Shown piece by piece: positions 1 to 8,810 of a stretch of 64,000 nt of DNA. The first letter of the stretch is position 1. Every line of letters begins with the position of its first letter. The notes beneath the pieces are model-generated. The model made no database searches and was not told the origin of the DNA. It saw nothing but the letters and a program-made list of their open reading frames with translations. Both the position numbers and the translations under genes were made by a program. This stretch comes from Anaerolineaceae bacterium (GTDB lineage Bacteria > Chloroflexota > Anaerolineae > Anaerolineales > Villigracilaceae), in the NCBI GenBank assembly GCA_009772985.1, contig WOUS01000003.1, forward strand, positions 186,001 through 250,000, read 5' to 3'.

Positions 1-913
1 CGGGCAGAACGCGCTGTTCGCATTCAAGCTGACTTGCGGCAGTTCGGAATCCACGTTGATATTCTGCGAGGCCGTTCCGGCGTTCCCGGCGGCATCCACG
101 GCGCGCAGGTTGACAGTGTGGGAGCCATCGGAGAGAGTGATGCTGCCAGCGAAGGCTGTCCACGTTCCGCCGTCCAGGGAGTAGTCAAAGGCCTCCAGGC
201 CGGAACCAGGCACAGGGTCCGATGCGGAGGCGGTCAGGATCACGGATGAGACGAACCAGCCATTGTCGCCGATTGTCCCGCTGACCGAACCGCTGATCGC
301 TGGCGCTTGCGTATCCACTTTGCCGCTGGCTGTTCCCATCAGGGATGAATCCCCCCACGAGGAAAGCGCCCAGAAGGTGAAATCGTTCTGGCCTTCGAGT
401 AATGGCACGCTGCAAGACGAGCCCAGGCAGACAAAGGGAGTCCCGTTGAGCGTCCCCTCCAGTGGCAGGATGGTGTAACCTGCCAGCGGCTCGTTCCCGC
501 TCAAGAACAGGCTCGCCCCGCCAATACACCAATTGTCGTTGCCATAGAGAGAACACTGCACCGAACCTGAAATGGTTGCAGGCGGGTAGGTGTGAGTTGA
601 TGGTGACAACTTCGGAGCGTGTGCCGACTTTGTACCAATAAGTCGCGTCTCCGCAGGGCTGACCGGGATCGCGTTCCCAGGTGCAAACCACACAATCTGT
701 GCCGTACGTGTGAGTGCAACTATTCCCGGTGGGGTCTGGTTTTGCCCACACCCCCCAATCGTAAGTTTCCACATGACTTTCGATGCGCGTCCGGTCGGGG
801 CCAAGATAGTCGGCCAGGGCGGGAACAGCAATTGCCAGGCTGACGACCACTGCCGCAGCAAGTGCAAAAACCCGCCAGAATTTCCAATGCTTTTTCCAAA
901 GGCTTTGTTTCAT
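1..913 (-). CDS. Secreted Ig-like domain protein, partial and frameshifted
   Basis: The start is the ATG at 913, preceded by a GGGGAG ribosome site. It opens with a basic N-terminus, a hydrophobic stretch and an ALAD cleavage-like site, so it is probably exported. The first frame runs through a Cys-rich stretch (CVVCTWERDPGQPC) to about 600. Reading then continues convincingly only in another frame (THTYPPATISGSVQCSL and onwards) to the window edge, so one net base is gained or lost near 595-602. The later part has repeated Thr/Ser/Asp-rich beta-sandwich segments such as DGSHTVNLRAVDAAGN, typical of bacterial surface Ig-like/OmpL47-type modules. The C-terminus lies outside the window. The shift may be a real mutation or an assembly error. 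Confidence 0.6.
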
Positions 914-959
914 CGTCGGTCTCCCCCTTTGGGGATGAGGTTTGAGGGTTAGTGTACCA

Positions 960-965
960 ATTATA
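960..965 (-). promoter_or_regulatory. Possible -10 box for the secreted protein
   Basis: On the minus strand a TATAAT hexamer lies about 46 bases upstream of the ATG at 913, just past the stop of the histidine kinase gene. No good -35 hexamer is seen at the usual spacing, so this is tentative. Confidence 0.35.
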
Positions 966-1011
966 CTCAATAGGTCACGAAAACGTAGTAACGACTTCCC
1001 TGGCCTGGCCG

Positions 1012-4000
1012 TCAGGGCAGGCGGGCATTCGGCGCGGCCTTCTTTTTCGCTTCCGCCGGGAGGATGTACGGAATAAGCAGGAAGAACGTGCTCCCCTGCC
1101 CCACCTGGCTCTCCAGCCAGACCTTGCCCCCGTGCCGCTCGGCCACCGAGCGGACAATGGCCAGTCCCAGCCCGGAGCCGCGCTGGGCGCGCGCCTCGCG
1201 CTGGCTGCCGCGGTAGAATTTTTCGAACAGCCGCGGCTGGTCGGCAGGGGCAATCCCAATGCCGCTGTCCTGGACCTCGAACTGGATCCCCTCCAGGCGG
1301 GCTTTCACACGCAGGACGATCCAGCCGCCCTCCGGCGTGTACTTGATGGCATTCTCGACCAGGTTGTAGACCGCCTGCTGGAGCAGCGCCCGGTCGGCCT
1401 CGATGACGGGCGGCAGCCCCTTCTCGGCCTCCACGCCGAGGCGGATATTCTTCTGGCCTGACTGGATCTGGAGCACGCCGACGCTGCTCTCGATGACATC
1501 CTTGAGCGCCACTTCCTCGACCTGCAACCCGACCCCGGCCTCGATGCGTCCCAGGTCGAGCAGGTTGTTCACCAGCCGGGACATGTTCTCCACCCCGCCG
1601 ATCATTTTCTGGATGTAACTGCGCTGCTGCTCGTTCAGGTTGCCGACCATCTCCAGCATGGTGGCGTAGCCGCGCATCAACGTCAGCGGGGAGCGCAGGT
1701 CGTGGCTGACGGTGGCGACAAAGTCCGATTTGAGCGCGTCCAGTTCCTTGAGATGGGTAATGTCGCGCAGCACGCAGACACGTCCCACCGGCCTGCCTTC
1801 CACCAGGACGGAGGAGGCGGTGGCAAAGTAGACCTTGCCGTCCGGCAGCACCACCTCGGTGGACTGTTTGCCGGTCTCGAAAACCTGGAGCAGGTCCACC
1901 AGTTCCTTCTGGGCGATGACGCGCTCGGTCGGCTGGCCCTCGGCGGAGCCGGTGATCGCTCCCAGCGCCTGTTTGGCGGCGGGATTCGCCAGCAGGAGAC
2001 GGTTTTGCTGGTCGGTGACCACCACCGGGTCGGGGGTGGAGGCGAGGATGGCAGCCAGGCGCTGGCGTCCCACCTCGGCGCTGCGGAAGAGATGGGCGTT
2101 GGCGGCAGCCAGGGCAGCCTGTCCGGCCAGGGTGGAGAAGAAGCGCAGGTCTTCGTCCGAGAACGAGCGCGGCTGGTTGTAGGCTGCCCACAGGACACCG
2201 TAGGTGCGGTTCTCGTGGCGCAGGGCCACTGCCGCGAGCGCGCCCGGCTGCGGCTGGCCGGCCGGCAGGTCCAGGCTGCGCAGGCGTGCCGGGTTGGTCA
2301 GCACCAGGCGTTCCTGCTGCTGGGTCAGGGACAGGATGGTGTCGTCGATGTAGGCATACACATCCTTTGCCGGCCCGAGGGCGAAGCGCAGCGGCGTCTC
2401 GTCCTGCGCCTGGGCAGAGGGGAGCAGGGCCACGCGCACCGCGCTGGCGCCGGTCGCCAGCACCGCCTCGAGGATGGGCTGGACGGCGTCCTGCATTTCG
2501 AGGCTGGAGGCCACGCCCTGGCTGACGAGCAGCAACTGGTTGAGTTCCTCCAGCCGGGCGCGCAGGCTGACGCGCATCTGCTCGAAGGCGCGCCGCAACT
2601 GGCCGATCTCGTCCACGCTCTCGACCTGGAGGGGATGGTCAAGTTTGCCCTGGGCGATGAGCGCCGCCTCGGTCCCCAGCCCGCGCAGGGAGGTCGTGAG
2701 CACGCGCAGGCTGACGCGCAGGGAAATGAGCGCCGCCAGCGCCAACACCACGATCATGGCCGAAAGCGGGGCGGCGATCTCCAGCGCCAGCTGCTGGGCC
2801 TCCTCGGCCGGGACGGTCAGCACAACCGCCCAGCCGCGGCCGAGGACCGGCTGATAGTAGACCAGTTCGCGGGTCCCGCCCGGGGCAGGGTTGTCGTAGA
2901 ACATCGCCTCACTGCCGGTTGTCCCCCCGTAGGTGGTCATCAGACTGTCGGCGCTGGGATGGTAGAGGATGCGCCCCTGGTCGTCGAGCAGGATGCCCTT
3001 GCCGCCCAGGCTCTCCATCCCGTCCAGGCTGTTGAGCAGCGGCTGCACGAGGGGATTCATCGCCAGGTCGGTGCGCGCCACCAGGACGCGCTGCACCTGC
3101 CCGTCCACCGTGATGGAGGCAATGAACGAGACGCGCGCCGCGCGCCCGCCGGTTTCGGGCGGGATGGGATACACCTGCGCCTCCACCCCCTGCGTGGCCA
3201 GGACGACACCGACATATTCCTCCGACGCCAGCGTGACGGAGGCCGGGTCTGCCGGGTAGACGGCCAGCAGGTTCCGGTCACGGTCGAGGACGATCAACTG
3301 GTCGAAAAACGGGACGGTGCGCATCTGCCCGCCGAGCGTGGCGCTCAACTCCGCGCCGGTCTGGTCGGCCAGGCGCGGGTCGGCGGCCAGGTCCGCGGCC
3401 AGGTTCTGGCCGGTCTCGAGAAAGAACGGGACCATCTCCGCGTCGGCCCGGGCGGCGCTGCCCAGGCGGTCGCGCAGCATCCGCCGCGCCGCGTTCCCGG
3501 CGACGACCCAGTCGCCGATGAGCAGGGTCAGCAGGAGGATGGCGATGAATGTCCCGCCGCCGAGCAGGAAGCGCGCTTCCAGGCTGCGTTCGCCCGGCGA
3601 AGGCTCGAGCGGCTGTTTCGACCCCCAGGCGCGGGCAAAGACAACCGCCGCCAGCTGGACGATCAACCCGCCCAGCAGCAGTTCGCCCCCGGTTGCCAGC
3701 GTGGCAGGCAGGACGTTGGTCAGGGCATAGTCGAGGCGGGCGGCCAGCGTGCCGGCCACGGAGAAGAAGGCGCTGTACACAAATGCCAGCGTGTAGAGCG
3801 GGACGAGCGCCACGGCGATGACCGCCGGCTGGCGCATGGCGCGGAAGAAAACGGTCCGGTAGCGCTGGCGGACGGCAACGCTGAACAGGACCGCCAGCAG
3901 GGCCGGTTCCAGGATGGAGAAGACGTTGTGGGTATCCCAGGCGGCGCGCGTCAGCCCACACAGCAGGCCGATGACCGCCGCCGGGAGCGGACCGAGCAGG

Positions 4001-4314
4001 CCGCCCGCCAGCATCCACGGCAGGGAGGCGAACAACATCAGCGCCGGGTTGTGCGGCGCGGCCGGGATGCCCGGCTCGGGCAGCGCCGAACCGGACGAGA
4101 TTTGCAGGCCGAGAAAAAGATTGGTCAGCGGGACAAGCAGGATCGAGAGGATGAAAATCCACCCCCGCCCCTTGCCGCGCGCCGTGTAGCCGCGTCCCCT
4201 GACCAGCAGCAGGGCAATCGCTCCCAGCAGCAACAGCCAGCCCGCCCATCCCAAAAGCGACGGGAGCGGTTGGAAGTACGGGGAGGAGACCAGCAGGGAA
4301 AACAGAGGCGTCAT
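1012..4314 (-). CDS. Membrane hybrid-input sensor histidine kinase (dCache-HAMP-GAF-PAS-HisKA-HATPase)
   Basis: This 1100-aa sensor kinase has several N-terminal membrane segments (about 10-230 and 255-275). An extracytoplasmic Cache-like sensor follows (about 280-510), then a further membrane helix (515-535) and HAMP (about 536-590). A GAF-like region spans 591-735 and a PAS domain about 750-855. The HisKA region carries the phospho-acceptor His871 in SHDLRSP. The ATPase domain has the N box (N984/N988), the G1 box DSGIGI (1016-1021) and the G2 box GSGLGL (1046-1051). No response regulator is adjacent, so it is an orphan kinase whose partner must lie elsewhere. The signal sensed cannot be told from sequence. 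Confidence 0.93.
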   Translation of the reverse strand: MTPLFSLLVSSPYFQPLPSLLGWAGWLLLLGAIALLLVRGRGYTARGKGRGWIFILSILLVPLTNLFLGLQISSGSALPEPGIPAAPHNPALMLFASLPWMLAGGLLGPLPAAVIGLLCGLTRAAWDTHNVFSILEPALLAVLFSVAVRQRYRTVFFRAMRQPAVIAVALVPLYTLAFVYSAFFSVAGTLAARLDYALTNVLPATLATGGELLLGGLIVQLAAVVFARAWGSKQPLEPSPGERSLEARFLLGGGTFIAILLLTLLIGDWVVAGNAARRMLRDRLGSAARADAEMVPFFLETGQNLAADLAADPRLADQTGAELSATLGGQMRTVPFFDQLIVLDRDRNLLAVYPADPASVTLASEEYVGVVLATQGVEAQVYPIPPETGGRAARVSFIASITVDGQVQRVLVARTDLAMNPLVQPLLNSLDGMESLGGKGILLDDQGRILYHPSADSLMTTYGGTTGSEAMFYDNPAPGGTRELVYYQPVLGRGWAVVLTVPAEEAQQLALEIAAPLSAMIVVLALAALISLRVSLRVLTTSLRGLGTEAALIAQGKLDHPLQVESVDEIGQLRRAFEQMRVSLRARLEELNQLLLVSQGVASSLEMQDAVQPILEAVLATGASAVRVALLPSAQAQDETPLRFALGPAKDVYAYIDDTILSLTQQQERLVLTNPARLRSLDLPAGQPQPGALAAVALRHENRTYGVLWAAYNQPRSFSDEDLRFFSTLAGQAALAAANAHLFRSAEVGRQRLAAILASTPDPVVVTDQQNRLLLANPAAKQALGAITGSAEGQPTERVIAQKELVDLLQVFETGKQSTEVVLPDGKVYFATASSVLVEGRPVGRVCVLRDITHLKELDALKSDFVATVSHDLRSPLTLMRGYATMLEMVGNLNEQQRSYIQKMIGGVENMSRLVNNLLDLGRIEAGVGLQVEEVALKDVIESSVGVLQIQSGQKNIRLGVEAEKGLPPVIEADRALLQQAVYNLVENAIKYTPEGGWIVLRVKARLEGIQFEVQDSGIGIAPADQPRLFEKFYRGSQREARAQRGSGLGLAIVRSVAERHGGKVWLESQVGQGSTFFLLIPYILPAEAKKKAAPNARLP

Positions 4315-4392
4315 AATCGAACGCGCCGCGCAAGGAGTGACTTAATTATAGCATGGGGATTATTTTGCGGTATCGCATTGGGCGAACTTTTT

Positions 4393-4612
4393 TGGACACG
4401 GATTTAACGGACGACTCCACTGCAAAAACCTTTTTCACCGCGAAGACCGCAAAGAACGCGAAGAAAAAAACAAAGAATTTAAATATCCGTATTGAGAATC
4501 TGCAAAAAAACTTCGCTCTTTTTAAACTATCCTTCGCGGCCTTCGCTCCTTCGCGGTGAGATTGACTTTTTGCAGTAGACTCCTCCGTGATCTCCGTGTT
4601 ATCCGTGTCCGA
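4393..4612. repeat. 220-base nested imperfect palindrome filling the kinase/acyltransferase gap
   Basis: The gap 4315-4621 holds no credible gene. The outer arms pair GGACACGGATTT-type sequence (from 4394) with ATCCGTGTCC (ending 4610), and GACTCCACTGCAAAAA (4413-4428) with TTTTTGCAGTAGACTC (from 4567). The inner arms are period-9 tandems, ACCGCGAAG/ACCGCAAAG/AACGCGAAG at 4437-4463 against CCTTCGCGG/CCTTCGCTC/CTTCGCGGT near 4531-4557. The whole could fold as one long hairpin or a non-autonomous mobile element. Confidence 0.75.
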
Positions 4613-4621
4613 AATAATGTT

Positions 4622-5362
4622 TCACTGTTCCGCATCGCCAACGTAACCATAGACGCCGCGGTACTCCGGCGGGAGTTGACGGGCCAACGTCTCCATGATT
4701 TGCCGCGTCGCCTCCCGCAAGCGGTCGGGACCTCGCTCCTCCTCCGGCAAAACGAACGGCTTCCCCACCGTCAGCGTGACCGGCGTCCGCCGCCACGCTT
4801 TCATCGCGTTCTCGACGCGGCGGAACTCGGTGCCGGTCAGCGTGACCGGGATGACCGGCACGCCCGCCTTGAGCGCCAGGAAGGCCGCGCCGTCGGTGCC
4901 CGCCTCCAGCGCGCCGGAGACAGACTCGCGTCCCTCCGGGGCGATGATAACGTGCTTTCCCTGCCGGAGGGCCTCCAGCGCGGCGGAAAGGGCGCGCCGG
5001 TCCGGCCGGCCGCGGTGGATCCAGATGACGCCCAGCCAATCCAGCAGCAGGGTCAGCCGCCAATCATAGCGCAGTTCGATTTTCCCAATCATTTCGGGGA
5101 ACTCCGGCAGGAAGGCCAGCGCCAGCACCGCGTCCGGGTCGCCGAGGTGGTTGATGACCACCAGCGCCGGCCCGCGGCGGGGATAGTTCTCCAGACCGCG
5201 CACGGCGGCGCGGGTGTAGAGGAAGATCAGCAGGCGGCAGACCAGCCGGATGAAAACGCGGAACAGCCGCCGGGTCCAGGTGAGACGCGGCAGGCGGCTG
5301 AGTTCCGGTTTCCAGATTTCACTGACCGGTTTGGGAGTTGGGGAAGATGGGTTCGTCTGCAT
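4622..5362 (-). CDS. 1-acylglycerol-3-phosphate acyltransferase-like (PlsC family)
   Basis: A PlsC-superfamily acyltransferase acting at the membrane in phospholipid synthesis. The HX4D catalytic motif is NHLGDPD and the glycerol-phosphate-binding motif is PEGRES. A hydrophobic N-terminal segment (VFIRLVCRLLIFLY) would anchor it. I chose the ATG at 5362 because a longer reading would overlap deeply with the preceding acyltransferase gene. The remaining overlap is about 44 bases. The tandem order cmk, plsC, plsC suggests a lipid operon read from right to left. Substrate is not determinable. Confidence 0.85.
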   Translation of the reverse strand: MQTNPSSPTPKPVSEIWKPELSRLPRLTWTRRLFRVFIRLVCRLLIFLYTRAAVRGLENYPRRGPALVVINHLGDPDAVLALAFLPEFPEMIGKIELRYDWRLTLLLDWLGVIWIHRGRPDRRALSAALEALRQGKHVIIAPEGRESVSGALEAGTDGAAFLALKAGVPVIPVTLTGTEFRRVENAMKAWRRTPVTLTVGKPFVLPEEERGPDRLREATRQIMETLARQLPPEYRGVYGYVGDAEQ

Positions 5363-6029
5363 ACACGCCGCGGTATTCCTCGGGCAGCAGGCCGGCGATG
5401 TGCCGCATGACCAGGTCGGCATTCCGCTGGCGGGACTCGCGCCGCTCCGCGCCGCGGCCCGTCACCGGCGGGAGTTGGAGCGGCCGGCCGATGTGCATTT
5501 CCAGCAGCGGGCGTTGGCCGTGCGAGGCCTTGTGCCAGTAATCGTCGGTGGTGCCGACAATGCCGACCGGGATGACCGGCAGTCCGGTCTGCTCGGCGAG
5601 GTAGGCAACGCCCGGCCTGGCCGGTCTCATGCCGGGTTTGTGCGAGCGCCCGCCCTCCGGGGCGATCAGCAGCGGGTAGCCAGACGCCAGCGCGCTGAGC
5701 ACTTTGTCGAACAGGGCGCGGTCATACTCGCCGCGGTGAACCTGGATGCCGCCCCACAGGCGCGCCAGGATGTTCTGCCCCGGCTTGCTCCAGATGTCCA
5801 CCGCGCCCATCACCTCCAGCTGCTCCGGCCAGAAAACGCCGATGAATGGCGCTTCGTAGAGCGAGACGTGGTTGATGGCGGCGATGTACGGCTTGCCGCG
5901 CGGAATGTTCTTCCGGCCGGTGATCCTGACCGGCGACAGGATGTGGAACAGCAAGCCGAGAACAATCCTGGTAAGAGGGCGTCCCAGCCAGCGCACCCAC
6001 CAGGCGGGACGGTATTTTTCTAGCGACAT
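5319..6029 (-). CDS. PlsC-family acyltransferase, second copy
   Basis: A 236-aa paralogue of the next gene downstream, with an N-terminal membrane segment (about residues 20-35). The first catalytic motif reads NHVSLYE, with Glu where the canonical HX4D motif has Asp, an unusual substitution. The second motif is PEGGRS. Its start overlaps the end of cmk by 10 bases and its 3' end overlaps the next acyltransferase, so the three genes are probably translated together. Probably a glycerophospholipid acyltransferase of unknown specificity; the Glu variant may change activity. Confidence 0.83.
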   Translation of the reverse strand: MSLEKYRPAWWVRWLGRPLTRIVLGLLFHILSPVRITGRKNIPRGKPYIAAINHVSLYEAPFIGVFWPEQLEVMGAVDIWSKPGQNILARLWGGIQVHRGEYDRALFDKVLSALASGYPLLIAPEGGRSHKPGMRPARPGVAYLAEQTGLPVIPVGIVGTTDDYWHKASHGQRPLLEMHIGRPLQLPPVTGRGAERRESRQRNADLVMRHIAGLLPEEYRGVYADEPIFPNSQTGQ

Positions 6030-6694
6030 ATTGCCTCCACTCTGGCGAATACCTCGTCAGCGTTCAACTGATCCGAATCCAGGACGACCGCGTCGGCGGC
6101 AGCTGTTAACGGAGAATGGGCGCGGGTCGAATCGATCTCGTCCCGCCGCCGGACCCCGGCCAGGATCGCCTCGTAGTCGGCTTCTTCGCCGCGCTGACGG
6201 ATCTCCTCGTACCGTCGGCGGGCGCGCTCCTCCGCCGAGGCGTCGAGGTAGACCTTCAGATCGGCCTCCGGCAGGACGACGGTCCCGATGTCGCGCCCGA
6301 CCATCACCACGCGGCCGCGCAGCCCGATGCGGCGCTGCTGGGAGGCCAGCGCCTGGCGCACGCCGCGGTAGGCCGAGACGGGCGACACGTTGGCGTCCAC
6401 TTCGGGGCGGCGCGTCTCCCAGGTGATGTCGGCCCCGTCGAGCAGCACGTCGCAGGCGCGGCCGTCATCCTTCGACGGCGGGCGGACGTCAATCTGCGCG
6501 CTCTCGGCCAGCCGCGTCACGACGGCCTCGTCGCCGATGGCGATGCCGCGCTGGAGCGCGCCCCACGTCACGGCGCGGTACATCACGCCGGTGTCGAAGA
6601 ACAGGTAACCGAGCGAATCGGCAATACGTTTGCCCAGGGTGGATTTTCCCGAGGCAGCCGGGCCGTCAATGGCGATGATATTGGGAATGGGCAT
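6020..6694 (-). CDS. cmk: Cytidylate kinase
   Basis: CMP/dCMP kinase of pyrimidine salvage and synthesis, cytosolic. The P-loop GPAASGKST is at residues 11-19. The family motifs DTGVMYRA, VGRDIGTVV and the RR-rich lid (ERARRRYEEI) follow in order. The length of 224 aa is normal for bacterial Cmk. It overlaps the downstream acyltransferase by 10 bases. No clear Shine-Dalgarno site precedes the ATG; the 36 bases upstream are a short tandem repeat. Confidence 0.96.
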   Translation of the reverse strand: MPIPNIIAIDGPAASGKSTLGKRIADSLGYLFFDTGVMYRAVTWGALQRGIAIGDEAVVTRLAESAQIDVRPPSKDDGRACDVLLDGADITWETRRPEVDANVSPVSAYRGVRQALASQQRRIGLRGRVVMVGRDIGTVVLPEADLKVYLDASAEERARRRYEEIRQRGEEADYEAILAGVRRRDEIDSTRAHSPLTAAADAVVLDSDQLNADEVFARVEAICR

Positions 6695-6696
6695 AT

Positions 6697-6728
6697 CGGA
6701 GAATGGTGAATGGTGAATAGGGATCGGA
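6697..6728. repeat. Short tandem heptamer repeat between two genes
   Basis: Degenerate period-7 repeat GAGAATG/GTGAATG/GTGAATA fills the space between the stop of the membrane glycosyltransferase-like gene and the cmk start. It belongs to the dispersed repeat family seen across this window. Confidence 0.7.
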
Positions 6729-6730
6729 TG

Positions 6731-8452
6731 TCAGGGCGTGGTCACCTGGTCCTGGCTGTCAATCAGCAGGTCGGAGCGCACCCACAGGATGACGGTCTCG
6801 TCCGCCACCGGGAGTTCGCGGAAGGCGAACCAGCGCGACCAGTCGGTGACCGCGGCCTGCTCCCAGAGCGGGGCCTGCCGCCAGCGGAAGCCCTCGCCGC
6901 GATAGGAAGCCGCCAGGTTCAGGGTTACGCCGGAGGGCGTGACCACCAGCGCCGGAGAATCGGCGGAGGAAAGCGCATCCGCCTGGCTCACCTCCCGGTC
7001 GCGGAACAGCCACAGAAGAGCGGGCGATTTCACGCCGTAGACCACCACCGGCAGGGAGTCCGCGCTGCCCGTGCTCCACTCGGAGACCTGCTCCGCCGTC
7101 TGGAGCAGCAGGTCGGCGTCCGCGATCGGCGGGGAGGGATTCCACATTTCGACGGTGCGCGGCAGGCGCAGTCCGCCCGCGCCGGTCGCCGCGCCGAGCA
7201 TGTAGACAGCCAGCACGATGGCCGCGCCCCACGCCCCGCCCAGCCGGGCCATGTCCTTCGACCAGCCCAACGCGGCCAGCGCCAGCGCCAGCGCCCACAG
7301 GAGCAACAAGCCGGCAACAAACAGCATCCGCAACTTGCCGTAGTCGGTCAGCAGGTTCACGCCGGTCACGCTGGCAAAGTTCAGCCCGGCAATCGTCAGG
7401 ATGGACACGGTCAGCGCCGCCACGCCGCCGTATTCCCAAATGTTTGCCTTTCCAAAATCGAAGTGCAGGCCAAGTTCGAGCGCCGCCAGCGTCCACAACG
7501 GGAGCAGCGCCCAGGCCAGGTCGCCGGTCTGCCGGGCCGGGTACGCCAGCGCCAGCAGGAGCGCCGCCAGCGCCCACAGTCCCAGCCGGAGCGGGAGCGG
7601 GTCGCGCCGTACTGCGCCACGCACGGCAGCCGCCAGGCCGAAGACCAGCGGCATGAGGGCATAGGCCGGAAGCGCCGCCAGCAGGCGCGAGACGGGCACG
7701 CCCGACGGCATCCACCAGCCGGAGATGAACGCGGCCAGGGCGGAGAAGGTCCCGGCCAGTCCTTGCGGGGAAAACAGGAAGAGGGTCCCGGCGAGGAGCA
7801 GCGTTCCCGCGCCCCAGCCGAGCGGGCCGCGCAGCGCGTCCCAGCCGGTACGCGCGGGGGCCGCGCCGGCCTCCCCGCTCCCGGCTTTTTTCTCCGCCGG
7901 GGCCTTGAGACCCGCGCCGATGGCCCAGGCGAGGAGCAGGCCGAACAGCCCGAACCAGGCTCCCGGTCCCGCGAGCAGCGCAAAGGCCGCGCAGACGCCG
8001 GCCGCGGCGCGGCGTCCCATCTGCCAGAAGGCGGCAGCAAAGACAATCGTCGTGATGGCGAGGATGGAACTTCCCGCCATGCGCGCCAGCGCCAGCAGTC
8101 CGGGGTCGCAGGCCAGGAAGAAGGCCAGCAGCAGCGCGGGGATGCGCCCCAGCCGGCCGCGGAAGAGGAGCGGGGCCAGCACGAGCAGGCTGCCGGCCAG
8201 AGCGGGCCAGAAGCGGGCCAGGAAGTTCGTCGCGCCGAAGACGAAGAACAGGACGGCGGTCAGGTGGACGTAAGCGGGGTCCGCGCCGATGGCGGGTTTT
8301 AGCCCGTCGGCCACGTGCAGCGCCTGGAGCGCCGGGGAGGCTTCGAAGTCCGTGAGCGGCAGGGCGCCAAGGTTCACGAAGCGCAGGCCGAGGGCGAGCA
8401 GCAGCGCCAGGGCGTAGAGGCTGGTTTCTGTGATCGAGCGGCGGGAAGACAT
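6731..8452 (-). CDS. Multi-pass membrane protein, GT-C glycosyltransferase-like
   Basis: A 573-aa integral membrane protein with about a dozen hydrophobic segments and a short C-terminal extracytoplasmic domain (from about residue 450). The first loop carries LPLTDFEASPALQALHV, resembling the acidic first-loop motif of PMT/ArnT-type GT-C glycosyltransferases that use lipid-linked sugars. It sits beside other GT-C-like and YYY proteins, which supports a role in envelope glycosylation. No motif fixes donor or acceptor. A terminator hairpin just upstream separates it from the pilin gene. Confidence 0.75.
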   Translation of the reverse strand: MSSRRSITETSLYALALLLALGLRFVNLGALPLTDFEASPALQALHVADGLKPAIGADPAYVHLTAVLFFVFGATNFLARFWPALAGSLLVLAPLLFRGRLGRIPALLLAFFLACDPGLLALARMAGSSILAITTIVFAAAFWQMGRRAAAGVCAAFALLAGPGAWFGLFGLLLAWAIGAGLKAPAEKKAGSGEAGAAPARTGWDALRGPLGWGAGTLLLAGTLFLFSPQGLAGTFSALAAFISGWWMPSGVPVSRLLAALPAYALMPLVFGLAAAVRGAVRRDPLPLRLGLWALAALLLALAYPARQTGDLAWALLPLWTLAALELGLHFDFGKANIWEYGGVAALTVSILTIAGLNFASVTGVNLLTDYGKLRMLFVAGLLLLWALALALAALGWSKDMARLGGAWGAAIVLAVYMLGAATGAGGLRLPRTVEMWNPSPPIADADLLLQTAEQVSEWSTGSADSLPVVVYGVKSPALLWLFRDREVSQADALSSADSPALVVTPSGVTLNLAASYRGEGFRWRQAPLWEQAAVTDWSRWFAFRELPVADETVILWVRSDLLIDSQDQVTTP

Positions 8453-8476
8453 ACGGCTATTTTAGCATGGAAATTA

Positions 8477-8510
8477 AAACGAAAGTGGGACTCCGTTGCG
8501 GGAGTCCCAC
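8477..8510 (-). terminator. Rho-independent terminator of the pilin gene
   Basis: Perfect 10-bp stem GTGGGACTCC (8485-8494) with GGAGTCCCAC (8501-8510) and a 6-base loop. On the minus strand it is followed by TTTCGTTTTAA. It lies directly downstream of the small pilin gene. Confidence 0.88.
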
Positions 8511-8530
8511 TCGTCGGTCGGTCAGTGTTA

Positions 8531-8680
8531 CTAGTCGAGGTTGGTGTTGACCTTGCTGAAGACGTTGCCGATGATCGGGCCGAGCAGAGTCAGGACGGCG
8601 ATCACGACGACGGCCACCAGCACGAGGATCAACGCGTACTCAACGAGACCCTGGCCTTTTTCCTTGGGAGCGAATAACAT
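8531..8680 (-). CDS. Flp/Fap-type pilin
   Basis: A 49-aa peptide: a short basic/polar leader (MLFAPKEK), then the type IVb pilin signature GQGLVEYALIL, where prepilin peptidase would cut before the hydrophobic helix (VLVAVVVIAVLTLLG), and a short polar tail (NVFSKVNTNLD). Flp pilins assemble into thin adhesive Tad pili at the cell surface. The start has a strong AGGAG site 9 bases upstream. It stands alone with its own promoter and terminator; no tad assembly gene is in this window. Confidence 0.93.
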   Translation of the reverse strand: MLFAPKEKGQGLVEYALILVLVAVVVIAVLTLLGPIIGNVFSKVNTNLD

Positions 8681-8733
8681 AATTTTTTCTCCTTTCGTAT
8701 GAATGTCTCCGGACCAATTCCGAAGTTATTGCT

Positions 8734-8761
8734 ATTATAGTATAAAAACCGCCGTGCGCAA
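8734..8761 (-). promoter_or_regulatory. Sigma-70-type promoter of the pilin gene
   Basis: On the minus strand TTGCGC (8756-8761), a 16-base spacer and a perfect TATAAT (8734-8739). It predicts a leader of roughly 45 bases ending with AAAGGAG before the pilin ATG. Confidence 0.75.
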
Positions 8762-8810
8762 TTACAAATTTGAAATGACACATTGCAACGCAGAAAGGAT
8801 TCCTGCCCGT

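Noticed and set aside
185..2191. 668-codon minus-strand open frame overlapping the histidine kinase
   Set aside because: Most of it is a shadow of the kinase in another frame (Pro/Arg/Gly-rich, no motif). Only its end, from 913 down to about 600, is the genuine start of the secreted protein.
1702..4407. 901-codon plus-strand open frame antisense to the kinase gene
   Set aside because: Low-complexity Gly/Gln/Arg/His-rich translation of the kind produced opposite high-G+C genes; the opposite strand has clear kinase motifs.
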